A DNA stretch of 39,358 bases from Hyphomicrobiales bacterium (GCA_003140315.1 PLJS01000222.1:32037-71394), one strand, 5' to 3'; positions 26,435-35,402 are shown, counted from the stretch's first letter. Notes: generated by a model from the sequence alone, not told the origin. Made by a program: numbers and translations.

Positions 26435-27949
26435 ATGATGCACGTCTCGCTCATCGTCGAGGCGCTGCGCGCGCATCCGCGCCTGATGTTCTGGTGTGCC
26501 GCGCTGGCACAAGCCGCGGTGTGGACGCTCGTGCCGGCGCTGTTCTATGCGGCGCCGCCCGGCGACGTGCCGCTCGTGCTCGCGGTCGGGCGCGAATGGC
26601 TTGCCGGCTCGCCTTACGGGCCGCCGCTCGCGTATTGGGTCGCCGAGATCGCCTTCAGCGTTGCCGGCGACCACATCGTCGGCGTCTATCTCCTGTCGCA
26701 GCTCTGCGTGGTCGCGACCTATTGGGCGGTGTTCAGCCTCGGCCGCCGCATCGCCGGTACTGCGTACGCCGCGATGGCGGTCCTGCTGATGGTCGGCATC
26801 AGCGTCTTCACGGTGCCGACGATCGAGTTCGGCCCGAGCGTGCTCGCGATGCCGCTGAGCGCGCTCACGCTCCTGTTCGCCTATCGGGCGATCGCGGAGG
26901 GAGGTCACCTTCCTTGGCTCGCGCTCGGCGTAACGCTCGGAGCGCTGGTGCTGACGACCTATGCGGGGCTCGTCCTGCTCGCACTCATCATCGTATTCAT
27001 CGCCGCAAGCCGGCGCGGGCGAGCCCGCCTCGGCGCGATCGACCCATGGGCGGCCGCGTTGATCGCGGCGCTGATCAATGTCCCGCATGTGATCTGGCTC
27101 GAACGGTCCGGGGCCGATCCGCTGTCCATGATCTCGGCGCTACCCGGCATGATCGTCGCCGAGCAGCGGCCGATCGCGGGGCTCGAATTCATCGCCCGGC
27201 TGATCGCCAGCCATGCGGGCCTCGTCGTGCTGCTGCTGGTCGCCGGAGGATTATTCGCGGGCGCGGGCGCCGACGCCGCGACCTTCGCGCGGGCCCCGGT
27301 CGGGCGGTTCGCCAGGAGGTTCGTCTATGTGTTCGCGCTCGCGCCCGCCTTCGTGGCGATGCTGCTTGCGATGCTGTTCGGCCGGGCGACGCCGATCAGC
27401 GCGGCGGGCCCGCTCGTGGTCCTGTCCGGTCTCGCCATCGTGGTCGCGGCCGGGAACGCGATCCGGCTCTATCGCCAGCGTACCAGCGCGCTGGTCTGGC
27501 TCGGCCTCCTGCTGGTGCCGCCGGCCGCCGTCGTTGCCGCGACTGTGACCCTGCCGTGGACCGCCGCGGTCGACCTCGACGTGAGCAAGCCTGCCGCCGA
27601 CATGGGGGCGTTCTTCACCGAGACGTTCCGCCGCCGCATCGGCCGCCCGCTCTTATTCGTCGCAGGCGATGTGCGCACGGCCGGTCTCGTGGCGTTCACG
27701 TCGCCCGACCGGCCGCATCTGTTCATCAATGGCTCGGGCGAACGCGCGCCGTGGATATCCGAGGACGCGGTGCGCCGTAACGGCGCGGTCGTGGTGTGGA
27801 CCGCAACCGATGCCGCCGGGACGCCGCCCGAGGCGCTGAAGGCGGCCTTCCCCGATATGGTGCCTGAGGTGCCGCGCTCGTTTTCGCGATCGATCCAGGG
27901 CCGCCTGCCGCTGCTGCGGATCGGCTGGGCTGTGATCAGACCTAATTAG
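26435..27949 (+). CDS. GT39/PMT_2-like integral membrane glycosyltransferase
   Basis: 504 residues with about ten transmembrane helices and a soluble C-terminal domain. The N-terminal half has the PMT_2/ArnT-like layout: a first helix, then the extracytoplasmic loop LVLAVGREWLAGSPYGPPLAYWVAE, in which the conserved DxP-type acid region is degraded (here no clear Asp-Glu pair), and YLLSQLCVVATYWAVFSLGRR. The C-terminal part (about 390-504) includes FVAGDVRTAGLVAFTSPDRPHLF. Such proteins move sugars from polyprenyl carriers; loss of the usual acidic motif makes enzyme activity uncertain. ATG 26435 has no strong ribosome site; start uncertain by a few codons. Confidence 0.8.
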   Translation: MMHVSLIVEALRAHPRLMFWCAALAQAAVWTLVPALFYAAPPGDVPLVLAVGREWLAGSPYGPPLAYWVAEIAFSVAGDHIVGVYLLSQLCVVATYWAVFSLGRRIAGTAYAAMAVLLMVGISVFTVPTIEFGPSVLAMPLSALTLLFAYRAIAEGGHLPWLALGVTLGALVLTTYAGLVLLALIIVFIAASRRGRARLGAIDPWAAALIAALINVPHVIWLERSGADPLSMISALPGMIVAEQRPIAGLEFIARLIASHAGLVVLLLVAGGLFAGAGADAATFARAPVGRFARRFVYVFALAPAFVAMLLAMLFGRATPISAAGPLVVLSGLAIVVAAGNAIRLYRQRTSALVWLGLLLVPPAAVVAATVTLPWTAAVDLDVSKPAADMGAFFTETFRRRIGRPLLFVAGDVRTAGLVAFTSPDRPHLFINGSGERAPWISEDAVRRNGAVVVWTATDAAGTPPEALKAAFPDMVPEVPRSFSRSIQGRLPLLRIGWAVIRPN

Positions 27950-27952
27950 TTT

Positions 27953-28001
27953 GCGCGTGATCTTGTCCGAAAACCGGTGCCCACTTTTCGGGATCACGCG
28001 C
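27953..28001. repeat. 49-bp palindromic intergenic repeat, copy B
   Basis: Arms GCGCGTGATC and GATCACGCGC around the same core (CCGAAAACCGGTGCCCACTT) as copy A. Relative to copy A, changes in the arms are compensatory: the terminal bases differ on both sides yet remain paired. It fills the gap between the convergent membrane glycosyltransferase and the oxidase subunit gene. Confidence 0.8.
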
Positions 28002-28003
28002 CC

Positions 28004-29008
28004 TCAATGATACCCCTCGCCCTCGCGCACTTTGCCGCGGAACAGCCAATACACGAACACGATATAGCCGAGGATGATCGGCAATAGCCCGACCGTGCCG
28101 ATCAGCATGAAGACCTGGCTCGCGGGCGCGGCCGCGGTCTGCCACACGGTGAGCGAGGGTGGCACCAGGTACGGAAAGACCGAGATCGCCAGCCCGAGAT
28201 AGCCGAGCATGAACAGCGCGATCGCGGCGAGGAACGGCGGAATGTCCCGCCCGGCCTCGAGCCAACGCCACGCCAGATAGGCGACGAGCGCGGTCATCAC
28301 CGGAACCGGCCAGAGGAAGAAGATGTTCGGCGTCGAGAACCAGCGCTCGGCGATGCGCGGAATTGAGAGCGGCGTCCACAGGCTCACGATCCCCATGAAG
28401 ACCAGCACGACGCCGAGCAGCGGCTTGGCATGCGCCCGCGCACGGTTCGCGACCGCCCCTTCGGTCTTCATCACCAGCCAGGTCGCGCCAAGGAGCGCGT
28501 AACCGGCGGTGACGCCGAGCGCGCACAGCGCCGCGAACGGCGTCGCGAAATCGAACGCGCCGCCCGCGAACGCACCGTTCTCGACTTTGACGCCCTGCAC
28601 GAGTCCGCCGAGAATGAGCCCCTGTGCGAGCGCGGCGACAATCGAGCCGCCCGCGAAGGCGGCGTTCCAGTATTTCTTGCTGGTATTGGCGACCGTGCGG
28701 AACTCGAACGCGACGCCGCGGAACACCAGCGCCAGCAACATCACGATCATCGGCAGATAGAACGCCGGCATGATCACCGCGTAAGCGCGCGGAAAAGCGA
28801 CCCACAGCCCCCCGCCGCCGAGGATGAGCCAGGTCTCGTTGCCGTCCCAGAACGGCGCGATCGAAGCGACAATCTGGTCGCGCTCGTGATCCTCCTTGGC
28901 GAAGGGAAACAGGATGCCGACGCCGAGATCGAAACCGTCGAGCACGACGTAAAGCGCGACCGCGGTCCCGATCAGCGCGGCCCAGATGACGGGGAGATAC
29001 CATTCCAT
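28004..29008 (-). CDS. cydB: Cytochrome bd-type ubiquinol oxidase subunit II (CydB/CioB)
   Basis: 334-residue polytopic subunit of the bd-type quinol oxidase. The N-terminus LPVIWAALIGTAVALYVVLDGFDLGVGILFPF carries the conserved DGFDLG, and PFWDGNETWLILGGGGLWVAFP is the strongest family block. It forms a heterodimer with subunit I in the inner membrane and helps bind the haems without supplying axial ligands. AGGGAGGCGACC precedes ATG 29008, 10 bp after the subunit I stop, so one operon. The length is normal for the CioB type. A repeat separates it from the gene to its left. Confidence 0.95.
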   Translation of the reverse strand: MEWYLPVIWAALIGTAVALYVVLDGFDLGVGILFPFAKEDHERDQIVASIAPFWDGNETWLILGGGGLWVAFPRAYAVIMPAFYLPMIVMLLALVFRGVAFEFRTVANTSKKYWNAAFAGGSIVAALAQGLILGGLVQGVKVENGAFAGGAFDFATPFAALCALGVTAGYALLGATWLVMKTEGAVANRARAHAKPLLGVVLVFMGIVSLWTPLSIPRIAERWFSTPNIFFLWPVPVMTALVAYLAWRWLEAGRDIPPFLAAIALFMLGYLGLAISVFPYLVPPSLTVWQTAAAPASQVFMLIGTVGLLPIILGYIVFVYWLFRGKVREGEGYH

Positions 29009-29018
29009 GGTCGCCTCC

Positions 29019-30413
29019 CTAGCTCGCTGTGGCTTCGCGCGCAGCGTCGCTCGCCGACAACAGCGGACTGCCGAGCGAAGGCCCCTGAGGCGCCTCGACC
29101 AGGCTCCCCTGCGGTCCCTTCGCGATCAGGCGGTTGATGTAGTAGATGCCCATCGCGAACACGATGCCGTAGACGAGGACGAACAGCACAAGCGTGACCG
29201 CGACGCTGGATGCCGAGACCGGCGAGATCGCGTCGGCGGTGCGCAGGATGCCGGTGGCGATCCAGGGCTGGCGCCCGGTCTCGGTGACGATCCAGCCGCA
29301 GATGACGGCGGTAAAGCCGATCCACCAGGCCTGCGAGGCGGGCCACAGATACCAGCGCGCCGAGAACAGCCGCCCGCGCCAGAACAGCCACACGCCGACC
29401 CAGCCCACCCCGATCATCAGGAAACCGATGCCGACCATGATGCGGAAGGCAAAGAACACCGGCACCACCGGCGGGCGGTCTTTCGCCGGAAAGTCCTTCA
29501 GGCCCGGGAAAAGCCCGTTGGGATCATGAGTGAGAATGAGCGAGGAGCCGCGCGGGATCGAGATCGCAAACCGATTGGTCTCGGTCTTTTCGTCGGGCCA
29601 GGCGAACAGCTCGAAGTCGCCCGGCACCTTGCCGTCCCAGTGACCTTCCATCGCGGCGATCTTGACCGGCTGGTGCTTGAGCGTGTTGAGCCCGTGCTGA
29701 TCGCCGATGAAGAGCTGCAGCGGCGCCAGCACCGCAATCATGCCGACCGCCATTGCCACCATGGTGCGGCCGTGCTGCTCGTGACGCTGGGCGAGCAGAT
29801 AGCGCGCGCCGACCGCCAGCACCACGAAGGCGGTCGTCAGATACGCGGCCGTCACCATGTGGGCGAGCCGGTAGGGGAAGCTTGGATTGAAGATGATCGC
29901 CAGCCAGTCGATCGGATAGGCGATGCCGTCGCGCATCTCGTAGCCGGCCGGCGTGTGCATCCAGGAATTCGCCGACAGGATCCAGAACGCCGACATCGCG
30001 GTGCCGAACGCGATCACGGCCGCCGCCAGCACGCTCAGCCAATGCGGCACGCGGCCCCAGCCGAACAACAGCACGCCGAGGAAGGTCGCCTCCAGGAAAA
30101 AAGCGGTGAGCACCTCGTAGCCGATCGCCGGTCCGATCACGTTGCCGACGGCGAGCGAAAAGCGGCTCCAGTTGGTGCCGAACTGGTAGGACAGCACGAG
30201 CCCGGACACGACCCCCATGGCGAACGAGACCGCGAAGATCTTGGTCCAGAAGCGCATCAGCTTCTCGTAGCGCTCCTCGCCCGAGCGCAGCCACATCACG
30301 CCAAGCGTCGCGATATAGGCCGAGAGCCCGATCGTGAAGCTCGGGAAGATGATGTGGAACGTGATCGTGAAGGCGAATTGCAGCCGGGCGAGGAGAACAG
30401 GATCGAGGTCCAC
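29019..30413 (-). CDS. cioA: Cytochrome bd-type ubiquinol oxidase subunit I, short Q-loop (CioA) type
   Basis: 464-residue catalytic subunit that oxidises ubiquinol and reduces oxygen to water. Haem ligands: His20 in TITFHIIFPSF and the later His in FPYRLAHMVTAAYLTT; the acidic pair is in IGYEVLTAFFLEATFLGVLLFGW; the C-terminal GWIVTETGRQPWIATG and LRTADAISP mark the quinol-oxidising end. At 464 residues, against about 520 for E. coli CydA, the Q-loop is short, as in cyanide-insensitive oxidases (CIO). GTG 30413 follows AAGGAG. The uracil-DNA glycosylase gene lies 62 bp upstream on the same strand. No CydX-like small gene was seen. Confidence 0.95.
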   Translation of the reverse strand: MDLDPVLLARLQFAFTITFHIIFPSFTIGLSAYIATLGVMWLRSGEERYEKLMRFWTKIFAVSFAMGVVSGLVLSYQFGTNWSRFSLAVGNVIGPAIGYEVLTAFFLEATFLGVLLFGWGRVPHWLSVLAAAVIAFGTAMSAFWILSANSWMHTPAGYEMRDGIAYPIDWLAIIFNPSFPYRLAHMVTAAYLTTAFVVLAVGARYLLAQRHEQHGRTMVAMAVGMIAVLAPLQLFIGDQHGLNTLKHQPVKIAAMEGHWDGKVPGDFELFAWPDEKTETNRFAISIPRGSSLILTHDPNGLFPGLKDFPAKDRPPVVPVFFAFRIMVGIGFLMIGVGWVGVWLFWRGRLFSARWYLWPASQAWWIGFTAVICGWIVTETGRQPWIATGILRTADAISPVSASSVAVTLVLFVLVYGIVFAMGIYYINRLIAKGPQGSLVEAPQGPSLGSPLLSASDAAREATAS

Positions 30414-30475
30414 GGGCGTGCTCCTTCGCTGGTTCCGAACAGTCTCAACGCGCGAACGTCAATTCGGGCGAGCCC

Positions 30476-31312
30476 TCAAGCACGCGGGGCGCCGTCGAGC
30501 GCCTTCTTGATCGCCAGAAAGTCGCGCCACGCGAGCCGCTTTTCGAGCGGCGAACGCAGCAGATAGGCCGGATGGAAGGTCGCGATCGCGCGGATCTCGC
30601 GCGTGCCGGTGTCATAGCCGAACCAGCGCCCGCGCGTGCGCTTGATGCCCTCTTTCACGCCGAGCAGCGTGGCCGTCGCGGGACCGCCGAGGCAAACCAG
30701 GATGTCGGGATTGGCAAGCTCGATCTGACGGCGGATGAACGGCAGGCAGATCTGGCTTTCCTGCGGGGTCGGCGTGCGATTGCCGGGCGGGCGCCACGGC
30801 ACGATGTTGGCGACATAGGCGTTGGTGCGCGTCAACCCGATGGCCGCCAGCATGCGGTCGAGCAGCTTGCCGGAGCGGCCGACGAAGGGGAGCCCTTCCA
30901 GGTCCTCCTCGCGCCCCGGCGCTTCGCCGACGAACATCACGGCGGCCTGCGGATTGCCGTCCGCGAAGACAAGCTGCTTGGCCGTTGCGCGCAGCGCGCA
31001 GCCTTCGAACTTCTCCAGGATGCCGCGCAGGGCTTCCAGACTGGGCGCATTCTTCGCGGCGTCCCGCGCCGCCATGATGGCGGCGTCCGGCGTAGCGGGG
31101 GGAGCGCCCGGAGGTGACAGATCACGCCGTGCCGGTTCGGGCTTGAGGCCGTTGCGCGGCAGCGGAGCCGGCGTCGGCGCGGATACGGCCCCGGCGACTG
31201 CCAGACGGTCGACCGCCGCCTCGCCGACCGCGAGATCGACGCCCGCCTCCGCATAGAAGGCGAGCAACGCGCGGGCCGCATCGGCTCGGTCGGGCGTCAT
31301 CATGCCCCGCAT
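30476..31312 (-). CDS. Uracil-DNA glycosylase, family 4-like
   Basis: 278 residues (274 if ATG 31300 is used; three ATGs lie within 12 bp and none has a strong ribosome site). It removes uracil from DNA. Motif A is [21 protein letters not shown] and motif [12 protein letters not shown]; between them [17 protein letters not shown] is typical of family 4/5. Family 4 members hold a [4Fe-4S] cluster with four cysteines, the first two as CxxC; here the first block reads [18 protein letters not shown] with one Cys, and only three cysteines exist in total (GCA, QICL, ILVCLG). The variable N-terminus is rich in Ala and Pro. Confidence 0.9.
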   Translation of the reverse strand: MRGMMTPDRADAARALLAFYAEAGVDLAVGEAAVDRLAVAGAVSAPTPAPLPRNGLKPEPARRDLSPPGAPPATPDAAIMAARDAAKNAPSLEALRGILEKFEGCALRATAKQLVFADGNPQAAVMFVGEAPGREEDLEGLPFVGRSGKLLDRMLAAIGLTRTNAYVANIVPWRPPGNRTPTPQESQICLPFIRRQIELANPDILVCLGGPATATLLGVKEGIKRTRGRWFGYDTGTREIRAIATFHPAYLLRSPLEKRLAWRDFLAIKKALDGAPRA

Positions 31313-31436
31313 AGTAGCGCGTCCGCGCGAGCGCCGCACCCGCGTTGTGGCGGCGCGATTGTCAGCGCGGCAAAATCGTGGAAAACCTGAACAGCTACGG
31401 GACGCCGGCCCGCGCGCCTTGAAGGATGTATCGCGC

Positions 31437-33092
31437 ATGAGCGAGACCGACCTGCCCGCCCGCGAGGCGATGGAATTCGACGTCGTGATCGTCGGCGCAG
31501 GCCCGGCCGGGCTCGCTGCCGCGATCCGGTTGAAGCAACTCAATCCCGATGCCGGCGTGGTCGTGGTGGAGAAGGGCTCCGAGGTCGGCGCCCATATCCT
31601 CTCGGGCGCGGTGATCGACCCGATCGGGCTCGACGCCTTGCTGCCCGAATGGCGGCAGGAAGAGACGCCGATCAAGACCGCGGTGACCGATGACCGCTTC
31701 TACTGGCTTGGGCCTTCCGGCGCGCTGCGCGTACCGAACATCCTGATGCCGCCGCTGATGTCGAACCACGGCAACTACATCGTGTCGCTCGGCAATGTGT
31801 GCCGCTGGCTCGCCACCAAAGCCGAGGCGCTCGGCGTCGAGATCTATCCGGGGTTCGCCGCGGCCGAAGTGCTGTACGGCGAGAACGGCGAGGTCGCGGG
31901 CGTCGCGACCGGCGACATGGGCATCGCCAAGGACGGCCACCACAAGGACTCCTTCACGCGCGGCATGGAGCTGCGCGCGCGCTATACGCTGTTCGCCGAA
32001 GGCGCGCGCGGATCGCTGTCGAAGCAGCTCATCGCGAAATTCGATCTGGCCCGTGACAGCGACCCGCAGAAATTCGGCATCGGGCTGAAGGAGCTGTGGA
32101 AGGTCGCGCCCGAGAAACACAAGCCCGGGCTGGTGCAGCACACGTTCGGCTGGCCGCTCGGCAACCGCACCGGGGGCGGCTCGTTCCTCTATCACCTCGA
32201 GGACAGCCAAGTGGCGGTCGGCTTCGTGGTGCATCTCAACTACGCCAATCCCTACGTCGCGCCGTTCGAGGAATTCCAGCGCTTCAAGCAGCATCCGCTG
32301 GTGCGCCCGACCTTCGAGGGGGGAAAACGCATCTCCTACGGCGCGCGCGCCATCACCGAGGGCGGCTGGCAGTCGGTGCCGAAGCTCACCTTCCCGGGCG
32401 GTGCGCTGATCGGCTGCGCGGCCGGCTTCATCAACCTGCCGCGCATCAAGGGATCGCACAACGCGATCCTGTCCGGCATGCTGGCGGCCGAGCAGGCCGC
32501 GGCCGCGCTCGCCGACGGCCACGCCGGCACTGAGCTGACCGGCTACGAGCAGGCGTGGCGTTCCTCGCCGATCGGCCGCGACCTCTACAGGGTGCGCAAC
32601 GTCAAGCCGTTCTGGTCGCGGCTCGGCACGACGGTCGGCTTCGCCTTCGCGGGTCTCGACATGTGGACCAACACGCTCGGCTTCTCGCTGTTCGGCACGC
32701 TCCGCCACGGCAAGCCGGACTCGGCGACCTTGCAGCCGGCGGAGAATTTCAAGCCAATCGCGTATCCGCGGCCCGACGGCGTGGTGTCGTTCGACAAGCT
32801 CTCCTCGGTGTTCCTGTCGAACACCAACCATGAGGAGGACCAGCCGGTGCACCTGAAGGTCGCCGACATGGCGCTGCAGAAGGTCTCCGAGCACGACGTC
32901 TATGCGGGGCCGTCGGCGCGCTATTGCCCGGCGGGCGTCTACGAATGGGTCGAGGACGGCGCCGGGGGGCGCTTTCAGATCAACGCGCAGAACTGCGTCC
33001 ACTGCAAGACGTGCGACATCAAGGACCCGAACCGGAACATCACCTGGGTCACGCCCGAAGGCGGCGGCGGCCCGAATTATCCGAATATGTAG
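31437..33092 (+). CDS. Electron transfer flavoprotein-ubiquinone oxidoreductase (ETF-QO)
   Basis: 551-residue membrane-associated flavoprotein that passes electrons from acyl-CoA and other dehydrogenases, through ETF, to ubiquinone. The N-terminal FAD site is VIVGAGPAGLAAAIRLKQLN (from about residue 17). GFAAAEVLYGENGEVAGV and AEGARGSLSKQLI follow, then the quinone/ETF-binding middle with GGWQSVPKLTFPGGALIGCAAGF. The C-terminus has the [4Fe-4S] cluster: Cys in YCPAGVYEW and in QNCVHCKTCDIKDP (CxxCxxC). GAAGGATG upstream supports ATG 31437. Divergent from the uracil-DNA glycosylase gene across 124 bp. ETF subunit genes are not in the window. Confidence 0.95.
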   Translation: MSETDLPAREAMEFDVVIVGAGPAGLAAAIRLKQLNPDAGVVVVEKGSEVGAHILSGAVIDPIGLDALLPEWRQEETPIKTAVTDDRFYWLGPSGALRVPNILMPPLMSNHGNYIVSLGNVCRWLATKAEALGVEIYPGFAAAEVLYGENGEVAGVATGDMGIAKDGHHKDSFTRGMELRARYTLFAEGARGSLSKQLIAKFDLARDSDPQKFGIGLKELWKVAPEKHKPGLVQHTFGWPLGNRTGGGSFLYHLEDSQVAVGFVVHLNYANPYVAPFEEFQRFKQHPLVRPTFEGGKRISYGARAITEGGWQSVPKLTFPGGALIGCAAGFINLPRIKGSHNAILSGMLAAEQAAAALADGHAGTELTGYEQAWRSSPIGRDLYRVRNVKPFWSRLGTTVGFAFAGLDMWTNTLGFSLFGTLRHGKPDSATLQPAENFKPIAYPRPDGVVSFDKLSSVFLSNTNHEEDQPVHLKVADMALQKVSEHDVYAGPSARYCPAGVYEWVEDGAGGRFQINAQNCVHCKTCDIKDPNRNITWVTPEGGGGPNYPNM

Positions 33093-33100
33093 GGAAAGCC

Positions 33101-33210
33101 GTCACCCTGAGGTGTGAGGCGCGAAGCGCCGAGCCTCGAAGGGCGACGGCGCTTGTTCGGAACGTGGGCCATCCTTCGAGGGCCGCCTTCGGCGGCCACC
33201 TCAGGATGAC
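33101..33210. repeat. 110-bp nested inverted repeat (REP-like)
   Basis: Outer arms GTCACCCTGAGGTG (33101-33114) and CACCTCAGGATGAC (33197-33210) pair at 13 of 14 positions. Inside, CTCGAAGG (33135-33142) pairs with CCTTCGAG (33173-33180), and GGCCGCC-TTC-GGCGGCC (33181-33197) forms its own perfect stem. It fills the convergent gap between ETF-QO and the secreted unknown, where it could act as a two-way terminator. This element type recurs in alphaproteobacterial genomes. Confidence 0.75.
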
Positions 33211-33232
33211 GGACGGAGCAATTGGTGGCGTC

Positions 33233-34180
33233 CTACTTCGCCCCAAACCCGTCCCGCACCGCGCGCAGATGCGGCAGCACTGCGGCCCATTGGTCCTTGC
33301 GCGCGATCCCGAACATCTGGACATAGCTCGTGGTGCCGAAGCGCAGCCATTGCACGATGACGAATTCGTCGCCGGTGCGCTCGTCCTTGCTCTCGGCGAT
33401 GATCTGATGGCCCGACGCGCCGCCGATCCGGAGCGGCTCCGACGACACGACATGGTCGGCTCCGCGCGCGCTGAATTCGGCGAGCGCGCGCTGTGCGAAC
33501 ATGTTCGGGTCCGTTCCCGGCGGCATCTCGCCCCTGCGCAGCGCGACCGTGAAATAGGGCTGCTCCGCCGGCAGCGGCGTGTCGTTCGGCCCGAAGGTCA
33601 GCACCGCGGTGCCGTCGGGCGTCGCCCGCATCAAGTGAAAGCCGCCGAGGTCGGCGAGCCGGTAGGGCAGCACGGCGAGCATCTCGTCGGCCGAAAGCTT
33701 GGGGCGCACCCAGACGCTCATCAGCGCGGCGCGCAGGACTTCATCCGGATAGGCGTCTTTCGCCGCCTCGGGCATCGACACGATCACGACCGCCGTCAGG
33801 TTGCCGGCGAGCGCGAGGAGCGCCCATTTGCGCATCATGACGCCGTCCGCCTGCTGGCGCGCCGCCACGATCAGCGCCGGACCGCCCGGCAGATCGAATT
33901 CCTCGCGCCTGACCACCTCCATGCCGCCGGCCCGCATCGTCTCGTCGCTGAATTCCGTCTGCATCTTGGGGTAGGTCTGGCCGGCGAGCTCGGTGACGAC
34001 GATCACGGCGCCGCGCGCCTGATCCTCGAAGCCCTGGAGGCGCGTGCTCAAGACCATGCCGGGCGGCGGCACGAGCCCGATGCGCGAGCCCGGCGGGTAA
34101 ACGGGTCCGGCGGCAGGCGCGGGTGCCACGAGCGCGAGCGCGAATGCACCCGCAGCGGCGAGCCGAAACAGCGGATTCAT
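33233..34180 (-). CDS. Secreted protein of unknown function
   Basis: 315 residues with a clear signal peptide (MNPLFRLAAAGAFALALVAPAPAAG, cleavage near APAAG). The mature protein begins with PPGSRIGLVPPPGM, then a run of alternating strands and helices with two similar halves: FEDQARGAVIVVTELAG near residue 50 and PPGTDPNMFAQRALAEFSARGA near 235. No cysteines, no catalytic motif and no lipobox are visible. I do not recognise the family beyond the fact that such PPPGM-start exported proteins occur in Bradyrhizobiaceae. ATG 34180 follows GAGGACATGCCGCC. It is divergent from the purM-like gene. Confidence 0.7.
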   Translation of the reverse strand: MNPLFRLAAAGAFALALVAPAPAAGPVYPPGSRIGLVPPPGMVLSTRLQGFEDQARGAVIVVTELAGQTYPKMQTEFSDETMRAGGMEVVRREEFDLPGGPALIVAARQQADGVMMRKWALLALAGNLTAVVIVSMPEAAKDAYPDEVLRAALMSVWVRPKLSADEMLAVLPYRLADLGGFHLMRATPDGTAVLTFGPNDTPLPAEQPYFTVALRRGEMPPGTDPNMFAQRALAEFSARGADHVVSSEPLRIGGASGHQIIAESKDERTGDEFVIVQWLRFGTTSYVQMFGIARKDQWAAVLPHLRAVRDGFGAK

Positions 34181-34285
34181 GGCGGCATGTCCTCGTTTCC
34201 GCTGGGTATAGGCCGCCGCGGCTGATGGCAACCGCGCGCGCGGACATGCTAGGTATTCGGCGAATCTTCCAACAAATGGCGGCCG

Positions 34286-35374
34286 ATGGACGAGCGCAAG
34301 GAAGCCTACCGGGACTCAGGCGTCGACACCGCCGAAGCCGATGCCGGGCTCAACAACATCATCGCGCGGGTGCAGCGCACCTGGCCGCGCTCCGGCACGG
34401 GGCGCGTCGCGCTGCCGATCGGCTATTTCGCCAACGTCATCGAGATGGATGGCGTCGGCATCGCGCTCTGCACCGACGGGGTCGGCTCCAAGACCATCAT
34501 CGCCGACATGATGGGCAAGTACGACACCATCGGCATCGACTGCATCGCGATGAACGTCAACGACATGATCTGCGTCGGCGCAAAGCCGCTCTCCATGGTC
34601 GATTACATCGCGGTCGAGCGCACCGATGCCGCGATGCTCGACGCGATCGGCGCGGGCCTCTGCGCGGGCGCCGAGATGGCGGGGATTTCGATCTCCGGCG
34701 GCGAAACGTCGCAGTTGAAGGACATCGTGAAGGGCTTCGACCTTGTCGGCATGGCGGTCGGGCACGTTGCGCTCGACAAGATCGTCGACGGCTCGGGCGT
34801 GAAGGACGGCGACGTCGTCATCGGCGTGCGCAGCAACGGCATCCATTCAAACGGCCTCACGCTCGCCCGCAAGGCGTTCTTCGGAAACGGCACCTACACG
34901 GTGGGGCAGAAATTCGACGAGCTCGGCACGACCATCGGCGAAGAGCTGCTCAAGCCGACGCACATCTACGTGCCCGAGGCGCTCGACATCCTGCAGCAGG
35001 TCCGCGCCAAGGCGCTGATCAACATCACCAGCGACGGTCTGCTCAACCTGACGCGGGTCGCAGCCGACGTCGGCTACGTGATCGACGCCCTGATCGAACC
35101 GCACCCGCTGTTCGCGCTGATCCAGCGGCTCGCGAACGTCGACAACACCGAGATGTATGAAGTGTTCAATATGGGCATCGGCTTCTGCTACGTGGTCGAC
35201 CCGGCCGATGCCGATCTCACGCTCGCGATCCTGAAGACGCACGGCCGCACCGCGCAGCGCATCGGATATGCGGTGGCCGACCGCGACAAGGTCGTGCGCA
35301 TCCCCGAGCGCAGCCTCGCCGGCCGGCACAAGAAATTCTGGCACGAGGGCGAGGCCGCGCGGCGCGTCGGCTGA
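34286..35374 (+). CDS. purM: Divergent phosphoribosylformylglycinamidine cyclo-ligase (PurM-like)
   Basis: 362-residue AIR synthase-fold enzyme of purine synthesis (FGAM + ATP to AIR). Conserved blocks: AYRDSGVDTAEADAGL at the N-terminus, CTDGVGSKTIIADMMGKYDTIGIDCIAMNVNDMICVGAKPL (nucleotide and metal region), GISISGGETSQL, RSNGIHSNGLTLARK and EMYEVFNMGIGFCYVV. Differences from usual alphaproteobacterial PurM: GSK for GTK, no GFGGLF block, ETSQ for ETAEMPG, and TSDGLLN where PurM has TGGG. No purN adjoins. It may be a second PurM or a related enzyme; the paralogue idea needs the rest of the genome. Symbol is tentative. Confidence 0.75.
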   Translation: MDERKEAYRDSGVDTAEADAGLNNIIARVQRTWPRSGTGRVALPIGYFANVIEMDGVGIALCTDGVGSKTIIADMMGKYDTIGIDCIAMNVNDMICVGAKPLSMVDYIAVERTDAAMLDAIGAGLCAGAEMAGISISGGETSQLKDIVKGFDLVGMAVGHVALDKIVDGSGVKDGDVVIGVRSNGIHSNGLTLARKAFFGNGTYTVGQKFDELGTTIGEELLKPTHIYVPEALDILQQVRAKALINITSDGLLNLTRVAADVGYVIDALIEPHPLFALIQRLANVDNTEMYEVFNMGIGFCYVVDPADADLTLAILKTHGRTAQRIGYAVADRDKVVRIPERSLAGRHKKFWHEGEAARRVG

Positions 35375-35402
35375 GCATGATCCCGAAAAGTGGGAACCGG
35401 TC
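35375..35402. repeat. Truncated 49-bp repeat, reverse orientation, copy C
   Basis: Begins directly after the purM-like stop with GCATGATCCCGAAAAGTGGG then AACCGGT, the reverse complement of the right half of copies A and B; the other arm is lost and replaced by unrelated sequence. Confidence 0.75.

Noticed and set aside
25547-27088. 513-codon minus-strand frame opposite rnhB and the membrane glycosyltransferase
   Set aside because: Low-complexity Arg/His/Glu composition, no start signal, and antisense to RNase HII, which has complete catalytic motifs.
30433-30459. GAAC...GAAC pair upstream of cioA as a LexA box
   Set aside because: Spacing is 13 bases, not 7.
31395-33002. 535-codon minus-strand frame opposite the ETF-QO gene
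   Set aside because: Antisense of a complete and recognisable enzyme; composition is not protein-like.
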